Positions 53,268 through 64,000 of a DNA stretch of 64,000 nt are shown one piece after another (position 1 is the stretch's first letter; each line of letters starts with the position of its first letter). A program made the position numbers and the translations under genes. Below the pieces are notes generated by a model, which worked only from the letters and a program-made list of their open reading frames with translations, was not told the DNA's origin and did not search any database. The DNA is from Carnegiea gigantea (lineage: Eukaryota > Streptophyta > Magnoliopsida > Caryophyllales > Cactaceae), in the NCBI GenBank assembly GCA_029747015.1, contig JAKOGI010001282.1, forward strand, positions 203,992 to 267,991, written 5' to 3'.

Positions 53268-54694
53268 ATGGTTGTTCCCGATCTGTTTCGATCGGTAATC
53301 TGCTTTTGGTCTTGCCTCCCGTTGACCAGCCAGCTGCCGCCCTTATTTCCCAATCTCCCGGCTGGGCAGCTGTGGGATGTGGTTACCCTCATACCTGCTG
53401 ATGACCCGGGTGCTGATGCCCAAACGGAAGCTGCCCTAATTGCCCACTCGAGCGCTGCAACCATGCTCCCGGTGTCCCAGTCCTCGCCGTTGCACCAGGC
53501 TGAGGTGTCAGCCCCACTTCACCTGAACCCACCACCCTGTTGCTCCGTTTTTCCTGGCTCAATCACAGCAGCCTCCTCGGCCTCCCCTGGTCACCAACCC
53601 TCCTCAGGAATCGTGTCTCCCCAGCCCTCATCAGCAGCTTAGGGTAGCTCAGACCAGCAACCTGACAAGCACATTAACCAGCTTCAATTATCATATGCCC
53701 AGATGATCGATCCCAATAAAGGTACTGAACTCAAATTCATCCCAGCTACAACCATAAATGGCATTCGATGCATGAGGATTGAAAAAACAAATGTTGTGAA
53801 TGAAATTGATTACTGAAAAAATGCTGTGTTATGTTCTATCATGGGAGCTAACCCCCCATTTGAAATCATGAAGGGGTTCTTGAATTGTATATGGCCTAAT
53901 TTCGAAATCGACCGTATCCTTTATGTTCGCAAAGTGTTTTTCTCATCGGTTTGCCCACCTGCAGGATAAAATTCAAGTGGAGAAAAGGGGATTTTATTTC
54001 TTTGACAGCAAACCTATGCTGGTCAAAAGTTGGAATCCTAATATGGATCTTCAAACCGAAACAATTCGGTCCCTCCCCCTTTGGATCCAGCTCCCTTCGC
54101 TCGATATCAAATATTGGGGAATTGAATGTCTCAGCAAAATTGGTAGCCTTCTGGGCGTCCCCATAAAAACGGACAAGATCACAAAAGATAGGCAAGCTAT
54201 TCGCTACGCCCACCTCCTTGTGGAAATGCCCATGGAAGGCCCATTCCTAGAGCACGTTGATTTTTTCAATGAAGAAGGTGTGCTGATTCGACAACAAGTG
54301 ATCTATGAGTGGGTCCCAACAAAATGTGCTCATTGTGCCATGCTGGGCCATGCAGAAGAGGTATGCAAGAAGAAAAAAGGTATTGTCCGCATTGAGTGGA
54401 GGAAGAAAGCTCAACCCCCCCGCATCTGCTTTGGTGGCACGGCAGCCTGACCCAAGCATACCCTCATCTCCCCCAAAGCCCAATGCACCTGTTTCTCAGG
54501 AGCCACCCCTAGATGTCTTCACCAGGGTCTCTAGAGGTACATCTCCTAAGAGGCCACCAGTCACCCCAGACGCCCCCTTAAGCGAGCACCCTAACAGCTT
54601 CGATGCTTTGAATGATGCACACATTTTGGATGTGCTACAGGACGTCCTACAAAGGGAGAACCGGCCAGATACCCCCCATGTCACAAATTGCTAG
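53268..54694 (+). pseudogene. LINE ORF1
   Basis: A Pro/Ser-rich start, a stop near 53640, then TELKFIPATTINGIRCMRIE and PPFEIMKGFLNCIWPNFEID of the DUF4283-type RNA-binding domain. A frameshift near 53935 joins FAHLQDKIQVEKRGFYFFD, PLWIQLPSLDIKYWGIECLS, and a zinc knuckle CAHCAMLGHAEEVC (CX2CX4HX4C). Another shift near 54430 leads to the acidic end SFDALNDAHILDVLQDVLQ. It ends 17 bases inside ORF2. Confidence 0.85.
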
Positions 54695-57600
54695 CTGGAA
54701 CGTTCGGGGCCTCAACTGGCCCAACAAGGAGGAAGATGTCAAACTCTTCGTCTAGCATAATAATACAGGCCTGGTGGGTTTAATTGAAACAAAAATAAGG
54801 CCACAGAATGTGGATATAATTGCATCAACCTTTCTGCGTGGATGGCAATGGGCTAACAATTGTGACATCTCAAATGGGAGGATCTAGGTTGCATGGAAGC
54901 CAAGCTCCTACCACCTCACTATACTGGAGACGACTGATCAATTCATTCATAATGAGGCCACCTAGCTTAACACAAGTAAGCACTTTTATATTACTTTCAT
55001 TTATGGCCACAACCATGTATCCCAGAGACAGCCTATGTGGAATGCCCTACATCAACTCTCCCTATCTACTCCAGGGGATTGGGGCATCCTGGGGGATTTC
55101 AACACTATCTTATACAAGAATGAGCGCATGGGGGGTAATGAGGTGACAGACCATGATATTCAGGAGCTCTCCAACTTTAAGTTGAACTGCGAAGTGCAAG
55201 AAATGACCAGCTCAGGCGCATTCTTCACTTGGACCAAAAAAACCATCTGGAGCAAACTAGATCATGCTTTCATCAATAATTTATGGTATGAGATCTTTGA
55301 TTTTACGCTGGCCAAAGTCCTGCCCCCTGGGTTGTCCAATCACTTCGCGATCCTGCTTCAGTTCCATGTGCCACTGAGACCACCAGCTCAATTCCAATTA
55401 TGTGATATGTGGAGCTCGCACAAGGATTTCCAGGCCATCGTGTCGACCAATCTCCCTGGCAACAATACCCCCGACATTATGCGACAGGCATAGGTCTTCT
55501 TCTCCCAAGTGAGATGCCAGCTTTCACAACTCAACCGGGATCACTTCAAAGACCTCAAAGTTTAGCAGGAACAATCGCGCGGCACTCTCCTGAAGCTACA
55601 ACAGGATTTAATGCTCCCCTGTTAATGCAACCCTAAAGCTTATGGAGAATGAGGCAAGGTATAAATACATTCGCATACTCTCCTCCAGTCTCGATCTCCT
55701 CAGGCAACAATGTAAAATGGACTGGATAAGTTATGGGGATGATTGCACGCGGTTCTTCTTTGCCAAAGCAAAGCAGAGGAAGCTATCTACCTATATTTAC
55801 TCTCTTCATGACGCCTCAGGTAACGAGGTTGAGGGGTTCGACTAGGTTGGGGATGTTATTCTCTCTTACTACAAAGGCCATTTGGGGCATTCCTCCCTAC
55901 GCCGCACTCCTGTGGACCCATCCATCTTTGCACAAGGCGAGGTCCTCTCTGTGGAACATCAGCTCGAGCTCTGCAAGCCTTTCACAGACACTGACATCAA
56001 AGAGGCCATGTTTTCCATTCCAAATCATAAGTCCCCTGGTCCGGATGGTTACAGCAGTGGTTTTTTTAAGTCGTCCTGGAACCACACTGGCCCCTTTGTA
56101 TGTGCCATGGTCAAAAAGTTCCTTCAAACGGGCTCCATGCCCCCTTTCGTTGGCGCCACCAAGTTGATTATGCTCCCGAAAGTCACAAACCCGCACAATG
56201 CCTCAGACTTTCGACCCATCTCTTGCTGCAACGTCATTTACAAAGTCATCACCAAGCTATTGGGTTCGCGCATCAAAAGGGTCCTTCCCAGCCTGATCAA
56301 CCAAAGGTAGGGGGCTTTCGTCCCGGGACGGGAAATCCTTTTCAATGTGCTCATTTGCCAAGACCTGGCCTGGGGCTATCTCAGGAAGAACATCTCCCCG
56401 AGATGCATGATGAAAGTTGATTTAAAGAAGGCCTTCGACTTCGTCCATTGGGATTTTCTGGAAGACCTACTCAAAGCCCTCCACTTCCCGCATATTTTCA
56501 TCAAATGGATTATGGCCTGCATTTCCAATGTGGAATTCACTCTCCACATCAATGGCCGGGAGTATTTTTCTCGGATTATGTTGTAGGCTAGCACCCTTCC
56601 GCAGTTTCGTCATCATCGTCATTGCAAAGCTCTGAACCTCACACATCTCATGTTTGCGGATGACCTTATTCTGTTTGGCAAAGCCGACGTGCCCACTATC
56701 CAAATCATTAAGGGAGCTCTTGAAAAGTTCTCACATAGCGCAGGTCTAGAGGCCAACCTCCGGAAATTGTAGATTTTCCTGGGGGGCTGCTCTACTCCGA
56801 CCTGCAATTAATGTCTCCAGGCTATAGGCTTCCAAGAGGGCACTCTCCCTATGAGTTATCTTGGAATCCCCATCACAGCGAGTCACCTCACAAAACTAGA
56901 GTGCAGCACCTTGGTGGATAAAATCGCAGCTCGGATTCACACATGGGCCACGAGGAACCTTTCTTATGCTGGCCGAGCTATGCTTATCAACGGCGTCATC
57001 TTTGGTATGTTCAACTACTGGGCATCCAGGTTTCTCCTCCCCCAAAAATGTACTCGAGAAATTAACTTCCCTCTGCAGAAATTACTTGTGGGGAGGGACG
57101 GAGGAGCATACTAGGGTCCCTCATATTTCCTGGGCAACCACCTGCCATGCTAAGAAGTATGGAGGCGCTGGAATCAAGGACTTTGCAAATTGGAACAAAG
57201 CCACGATAGTCAAGCTAGTCTGGGCCATTGCTAGCAAGAAAGACTCTCTGTGGGTGAAATAGGTTCATGGCCGATATCTCAAGAACAAAGATTGGTGGGA
57301 TTACACACCCCCCTCGACTGTAGTTGGATATGGAAAAAGATCTGCACTACGAAGGAACTCTTCAAGACCGGATGCCCCATCCCTCACATCTGGCAGCTCC
57401 AGGGTAAGAATTCATACAAAGTCAGCATTGGATACAAATGGCTCATGGGTGGCACCAAGGTTTCTTGGGCCAAAGTGATTTGGACGAGAACCTCCATCCC
57501 TCGTCATGCTTTTATCTCTTGGATTTATGTCCAGCATCGTCTGCCCACCAAGGTGTGCTAGAGCAGATTCACCCATCAAAATGACCTCCACTGTCTCCTA

Positions 57601-57965
57601 TGTGACGGGGGTGTCGAAGACGACACCCACCTCTTTTCTGCCTACCCATATACAATGGAAGGGTGGAATTCCATCCGTCTTTCGTGGCCTCTCCCAAGTC
57701 GCAACTCAATTAATTCGCAAGAAGATGTGACAGCTTCCCTGATCAGATCCAAAGCCCCAAAGGCCCACCAGCAAATCTCATGCGCCATCTTCGCTGCCAC
57801 TATTTACTTTATATGGTATGCCCGGAATCAACTCATGTTCAAGAATCATCGTATCTCGGCTCAGCATACCGTTCGCATGATCAAGACACAAATTAGACAC
57901 CGTATCCTGTTTCTCAACTCTCTAACTTGCACCTTCTCTTCGTATGTAGATGGGCTGCTTAGCTA
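54678..57965 (+). pseudogene. LINE ORF2: endonuclease, reverse transcriptase and zf-RVT
   Basis: Starts MSQIASWNVRGLNWPNKEED. Endonuclease motifs: GLIETKI (catalytic Glu), GDFNTIL, and LSNHFAIL where SDHxP is expected, so the last Asp is lost. Reverse transcriptase: SPGPDGYSSGFFKSSW, DFRPISCCNVIYKVITKLLG, VDLKKAFDFVHWDFL and, after a shift, LMFADDLILFGKA (FADD box). The C-terminus has SYKVSIGYKWLM, HRLPTKVC and CLLCDGGVEDDTHLF, the zf-RVT region of plant LINEs. At least eight stops or shifts. Confidence 0.9.
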
Positions 57966-57997
57966 ATCCCGTTGCTTGTGTGTAAAACTGTTTCTGT

Positions 57998-58030
57998 GGT
58001 AATAAAATCTTTCTTTCTACCAAAAAAAAA
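57998..58030 (+). terminator. LINE polyadenylation signal and poly(A) tail
   Basis: AATAAAATC near 58000 followed about 20 bases later by a run of nine A at 58022-58030. Confidence 0.8.
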
Positions 58031-59365
<1,335 letters not shown>

Positions 59366-59670
59366 TTATATTTGGTATCTTTGTCATTTGTTGTAATTGT
59401 TGTGTTTACGATTAGGGCATGTGGTTCCCGTTAGTTATTGCTTTGTATGTTTCAAATTGTCTAAACTTTTGAACCTTATTTAAGCGATAAACGAATAAAA
59501 TGAGATAGAATGCGCTTCATCTGTTTCATTCGTTTTCCACTTGCTTCAGCCACTGGTAGTGGATGGATTGGATGCGGGTGAGCGGATGAGCGGATGACGG
59601 TGGATCTGGTGGAGTGGATGGATGTGGGTGGAGCTCCACCCAGTCCAAATCTGACCCGTTGCCATGCCTT
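59366..59670. other. Right arm of the hAT-like element
   Basis: Unique-looking DNA, then a GGATG/GCGGATGAGCGGATGA-rich stretch and the subterminal CTGACCCGTTGCCATGCC that forms the terminal inverted repeat. Confidence 0.6.
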
Positions 59671-59678
59671 TTTACAGT
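59671..59678. repeat. Right target-site duplication of the hAT-like element (TTTACAGT)
   Basis: Exact copy of 52522-52529; lies inside GC gag just after the zinc knuckle. Confidence 0.75.
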
Positions 59679-60293
59679 TTGGACAATCAAAAGTAATGCG
59701 CCCAAAGCCTTGACACTTATAACATTGTCTCTTCTCAAAGGGGTTTTGTGGGGGTTTTGAGGGGCTTGGCTTAGGGAATATAGGTGTCATGGGTTGATTT
59801 TGTGGTTTTGAGGGTGGAGGGAGACTTCCCTTCTAAAGGGCAGCTACAGGTTAAGGGCTTGGGTGGTTCTCTTTTGACCTTGGCTTTCTTTCGGAGTTCA
59901 ACTTTGTGGGATATGGAGCAAACTTCATCGAAGGTAGTGTAGTGTTGTAACTCCACAACATTTCTAAGGGACTCATTCAACCCTCCTAAGTATCATACCA
60001 TGGTTTGGCTCTTGTTTTCTCTAGGATCACAAGTCATAAGGAGCTTTTCAAACTCACGGGTATACTCCTCCACACTCTTAGTTTCTTGCCTAAGATTATG
60101 GAGTTCAGTGTAGTTGCCTTGAAGGTAATGGGGTGGTAAGAATTTGGCTTTTAGTTTCTCCTTTATTTTCCTCCATGATCTGACCTTCCCATTCCCTTTT
60201 TTGGTCCTCTTAGCTACAACATTACTCCACTAAATAGAAGCGTACTTAGGGAGTTTCAAGGCCACTAGCTTAACCTTCTTATCATTGGGCGCG
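59671..60293 (-). pseudogene. GC gag, C-terminal two-thirds
   Basis: From the LE5 border inwards: NDKKVKLVALKLPKYASI, a TAG where Trp is expected, WSNVVAKRTKKGNGKVRSW, REKLKAKFLPPHYLQ-type sequence, RQETKSVEEYTREFEKLLM, then LNESLRNVVELQHYTTFDEV, all typical of the retrotransposon gag domain. A one-base shift leads to PPQNPFEKRQCYKCQGFGRI, where the zinc knuckle His has become Arg (CX2CX4RX4C). The gag start lies beyond the LE5 insertion. Confidence 0.8.
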
Positions 60294-61597
60294 TGATGCG
60301 AGTGTAGGTTGTGACTACTACTACTTCTAATGTCGCAAGCGCATGGGTAGATCTAGTATAGATAGGGATATCGTTCCTCATGGACTAAAGAAACGTATGG
60401 AGTTTTATCTATTGGAATGTGCTAAGTGAAACTAAATTTGAGTGGATTTAAATTAACAATCGCAAATAATAGTGACTAAATCAATAAGAGAAAAAGGTCT
60501 AGGAATTTTCGCAGTTGTGGAAGGGAATTGGATCAAATCTAATAAACATGTACTATTTTCTAATTGGTAGATTTCGAGGAATTGTAATCCTTTTTAGAAA
60601 TTCAGTCTATTCTTTCGAAATCAACTAAATTTGCCTAAACTAAGCAAATGTCATTCTCTCAAATTAATTTGACTTAATCCAAGTTTAAGATATTCGGTTA
60701 CATAGTAGCTCTCTTAACATATGAATCTATCTGTCGAGTCGAAGTTATGTTAAGTCTATTCAAGCAGTTTAACAACCAAATGTCCCCTCTCGAATGTTCA
60801 CTCAGTTGTTTCAATAGTGCAAGTAAATTTCGGCTAAAAATCAACCCACAACATGCAAAATACTTGATAGAGAAAATCAAACCAATCATAAAAATAGCAC
60901 AATTGAACAAGCTAAAACATGATCCAATTATAATTCTAAAAACTACTAAATCCCTAGACTAAGAAAACTACTCAGATATCATTAAAAAGATAAACTAACT
61001 AATGATTGGGTGAAATCTAAGCGAAAGCGATTCGATTGAGATCACCTTCAGCAAGGGCTTCACAACTGCCTCAGAATCAAAAACCCTCACACTCAAAATT
61101 CTTACCAAACAAAAAAAACCAAACTAAAAACTACAAAATTTGAGAGAAAAGACTAATCTAAACTATGTTATTGCTTAAAATGCTCTACAAGATGGTTGAG
61201 GAGTACTTCCTTTTGCTGCAGGTGACACTATTTATAGAAAACGTCAAGCATTCTCAGCCACATAGCCAAGGAAAAATGAAGAGGCAACAATTATAGGCCC
61301 ACCATGATCCATGGCATCTACTATGGTCTGACCATGGTCTGGGCTAGAACTGGGTTTCTTGATCTTTCTTTACTCTATGGTCATGGCAACTCATGGTTGG
61401 CTATGGAGGAGGTCAAAATACAGCCATTGAAAGGCAAATGTTGGGTGAAAAAGGCTAAAAATCCTGCAAAACACATAAAACAACTAACCCAAGCATAAAT
61501 CGAGAATAGGAGAGTAAAGAGCATCATTAAGCACAAAATTCTCCTAAAAACGAGGTAAAATAGCCCTGAAAAGGTGTACCTATAAAGCGCTTATCGA
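60294..61597 (-). repeat. LE5 left (3') LTR
   Basis: Begins TGATGCGAGTGTAGG; on the minus strand it starts TCGATAAGCGC just after the purine tract (TGATAAG is the usual start, with an inserted or changed base). A-rich. An apparent frame at 61304-61498 lies within it. Confidence 0.65.
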
Positions 61598-61609
61598 ACT
61601 CCCCATGCT
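61598..61609 (-). promoter_or_regulatory. LTR-adjacent polypurine tract of LE5
   Basis: Minus strand reads AAGCATGGGGAGT, preceded by TTGAGGACAAGTAATAGTTT, the context shared with the LE1 and GB tracts. Confidence 0.65.
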
Positions 61610-63274
61610 TAAACTATTACTTGTCCTCAAGCAATGCAAAGACTGAAAAGAATATACACAACCTCCTTAGGATAGAAATAGATAACATTCAAATGGTAAG
61701 GATGATCCAAAGGTAGCCCAGAAAGATGCAAAAATATTATTAACAAACAGAATAGGGAATGAAATTTCAAAAATGTTTAATAGACCATAATGCAAAACTT
61801 GAACCAATCGTCCTCCAAATTGTCAAATACAATCATTCTGGCACATAAAACGAGTAAGACTAGCAAGGTTGGTAGAACCTCACTATAGTTATGTGGCACT
61901 CAACACTCATGTGTTTAACAATGTATATACATGAAGGTTCTCTCAATTCTCATTCTTTTGACATAAACCTACCAAAGGCTTGACAAGATTCTGAAATTCG
62001 CTACCACTAAAATGCAAATACATTAAATAATCATGAGGACTTTCACAAGGATGTAACAGGGCTTAGGGTAAAACTAAGAGGGGACCAAATATTTTTGGAA
62101 AGGAGCTAAAAGCCACAGACTAAGAGCCTAAACAATTCCAATGCATCATATTACATCCTTCTCGAACCATATCACCGTATCAACAAACTAAATCCCCAAA
62201 TGCAAACAGAAAGAGTCGAAGAATCACAAATATCTTTTATTCACATCAAGGCTAATCACTTTCTTTGAATTTTTTTCTATCCTTCTCTTTTTTTTCCAAA
62301 AATGGGATAGCCAAGGGAATTTCCATAATGAACTTTGAAAAACCAAACTCTTCTCTAAACTTTACATAATAAAACAAGGGATTTTTTTTAACACCCCTGC
62401 AACAAAAAACCAAAAAATTCACCAAAAACAATAACAATCCGCCTTACTAACAACCTATCAAATTGTTGAAAAATAATATAATGCTCCTCTTAGCTGTGAC
62501 TTAAGGGTAAGATAAGTTTTTGGCCAGGGCTAAAAATAGGAGGGTTAAATCAAGAAAAATGGATACATGCTTAAAGGGGCTAACAAAGGGATACAATACA
62601 TAACAAGGGTCGCTATTTGGACATGGGTTTTAAATAAATCAAAGAAAAATTGCCTCAATCATATTGCCTAAATGTGTATGTGAAATGTGGTCTTGAATGA
62701 GAATCAAAGCAAGTTCTAGAGAATTGATATCAAGGAAGAGTCACACATGAAGAAAAATATGAGACTAAAAAATGATAAATAGCATGTTAAAGCTCCAAAG
62801 CTCACTGGACATCTACCATAGTCAAAACTAACTCACAGGCAAACACATGCCAGAATTTCATGTAAAAACTTATAGAAAAAATCAATTCGCATCCAACATA
62901 TGCTCAAAACATAGAATTCGGTTCGAAAATTCATTCGTAAACTTTATGCACAATTTGGACGAAACAAAAGATCAAACTAACCAAAGAAAGATATCAAATC
63001 TATAAAGATCATCGTTGAAGGATTTTTTTTTTATGTGCTGTTTTTTTAAATAAATGCATGCATGCTCCTACAAACAATGCAAACTAAAATACAAAAGAAA
63101 CTAACAAAAGAAAGAAACTAAATGCAACCTAAAAGAAAATTAAATGCTCTACTAAAACAAAACTAAAACAAAAACTTCAAAAGCTACCACCAAAAATATA
63201 TACAAAGTAAAAACAAATAAACACACCTAACAAGGGAAAAAAAACGGGCATCAGACATCAAATTTAATAACTTA
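61610..63274 (-). other. LE5 region between the two purine tracts, non-coding
   Basis: A-rich DNA without a supportable gene over 1.66 kb. A minus-strand frame at 62252-62437 is not convincing. Confidence 0.5.
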
Positions 63275-63292
63275 CTCACTCCCCCATGCTTG
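63275..63292 (-). promoter_or_regulatory. Second, internal polypurine-like tract of LE5
   Basis: Minus strand reads AAGCATGGGGGAGTGAGT, preceded by AAGGCAATGTGCAATTC. It lies 128 bases after the stop of the ORF to the right. Confidence 0.5.
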
Positions 63293-63420
63293 AATTGCAC
63301 ATTGCCTTCAATGTGGGCACATCATAATAAAAAAGGAAGGGATGGGGGTAAACAGAACAACCAGAAAGGGGGTGGAGATGGAGGATGGGGTGGTCGGCTA
63401 TAGGAGATATGCCAATCTCA

Positions 63421-64000
63421 CTAGGCTTCTAGACATGCCCTAGAGTCCTGGAAATATTGTGTCTAGGAAGCAAGCAACCCAAGAAGCTCATCATGGCGTT
63501 CTTGGATAAAGTCTCTAAGAGCTGCACTCTCAGAAGCAACAAATGCTCGGAGAAGAGCTTGTTCCTCTTGAATAGACCTAAGGGTGTCTTGGACATCAGA
63601 GTAGTCAGGAAGGGGTCATTGAGAGGAAGAACTAGTTCCTACTTGGCTAGTACGAGGGACTGGTTGATGGAGTACAGGTCAAGCAACATCGTCATCACCA
63701 GGTAAGCAACAAAGGTTAGCCCGGTGAAACAGAGTAGTGCGATCGACATTGGGAAGTGGTGAAAGTCGGTCCCTATGGTAAATTCAATACAGACGGCCAG
63801 CCTCAACTTTACAAAAATTCATAATCTCAAAAGCAGATTGATCAAGCTGCTCAGAATCAGAAATTCTATCCTCAGAATTGGGCTTAATACCCAAAACTCT
63901 AGCAACAATAGTCACAATCCCACCAATGACTATTCTACCTTTAGTGCTAACAGCAGCACTATGCGATTATCTAGCTAAAAACGAACCTGGATCAAGTATA
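63421..64000 (-). pseudogene. LE5 ATHILA ORF-1-like protein, C-terminal part
   Basis: A minus-strand frame, entering from the window edge, runs to TAG at 63421-63423. It reads SAAVSTKGRIVIGGIVTIVA, RVLGIKPNSEDRISDSEQLD, QSAFEIMNFCKVEAGRLY, a TGA (Trp expected), YHRDRLSPLPNVDRTTLFHR, then a variable linker and QDTLRSIQEEQALLRAF and SAALRDFIQERHDELL, a coiled-coil-like end. Five in-frame stops, three of them TGA. The pattern resembles the ATHILA ORF-1 / putative plant transposon protein family. It sits after pol and before the purine tracts, the envelope position of Athila elements, but nothing here shows membrane segments. Confidence 0.5.

Larger units (their letters stand above)
52933..58030 (+). 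mobile_element. L1-type LINE, near full length, decayed
   Basis: A 5.1-kb element with two overlapping ORFs: ORF1 (DUF4283-type domain and zinc knuckle) and ORF2 (endonuclease, reverse transcriptase, zf-RVT end). An AATAAA-containing 3' end and an A9 tail close it, with a 14-bp duplication. The 5' end is GC-rich and begins inside the microsatellite, so little or nothing is truncated. It copied itself by target-primed reverse transcription when active. Confidence 0.85.
60294..64000 (-). mobile_element. LE5: Athila-like element, left LTR and 3' part (runs off the window)
   Basis: A left LTR (3' LTR), purine tract, 1.7 kb of non-coding interior, a second purine tract and a decayed ORF in the envelope position, all on the minus strand. 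The LTR edge box GTCGCAAGCGCATGGG corresponds to GCAAGTGCACGG of family C. It inserted into GC gag. The right half, with gag, pol and the other LTR, is outside the window, so no target duplication can be checked. Confidence 0.65.

Overview
This window is repeat-dominated nuclear DNA from a flowering plant, most likely a eudicot. The evidence is a dense nest of plant-type LTR retrotransposons (Ty3/gypsy Tekay-like, Athila-like and a further gypsy; Ty1/copia), a plant L1-type LINE, an Au-like SINE, a hAT-type element, and a decayed piece of a plant GRIP-domain golgin gene whose introns are still present. There are no bacterial genes, CRISPR arrays, rRNA or tRNA genes. I see no intact protein-coding gene; every coding region is interrupted by stops or frameshifts.

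Layout. 1-904: fragment of a family-C LTR followed by unclassified DNA. 910-28709: one old minus-strand, gag-only gypsy-type element (LE1), bounded by a 5-bp target duplication (ATGTC left, ACGTC right). Into its left LTR jumped a 13.8-kb Tekay/Del-like chromovirus (GA, 1396-15200, duplication GATGA). Into its interior jumped a family-C element now reduced to a solo LTR (16672-18043, duplication GAAGT) and a related non-autonomous element (LE2, 19563-23613, duplication GCTAG). 29187-45507: a copia element (COP) with only 102-bp LTRs (duplication ATATT), split inside gag by an 11.2-kb plus-strand Athila-like gypsy element (GB, 30595-41783). 45513-48165: SINE and golgin pseudogene exons. About 48190-60293: a minus-strand gypsy element (GC) split between gag and protease by a hAT-like element (52530-59670, 8-bp duplication TTTACAGT). 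The hAT element holds a near full-length LINE (52933-58030) inside a TA-rich microsatellite. 60294-64000: the left LTR and 3' part of another Athila-like element (LE5) running off the window.

Most notable: GA carries a previously hidden 224-codon frame between its primer binding site and gag, broken only by three TGA codons. The LE-type and GB elements share two polypurine-like tracts about 1.1-1.7 kb apart before the 3' LTR. A GGCACG/CGTGCC palindrome cluster sits just upstream of the TATA-like box in the LE-family LTRs. LE5 keeps a decayed ATHILA ORF-1-like frame in the envelope position. Boundaries come from reading LTR ends, target duplications, primer sites and purine tracts by eye; family names rest on recognised protein motifs, not on a database search.
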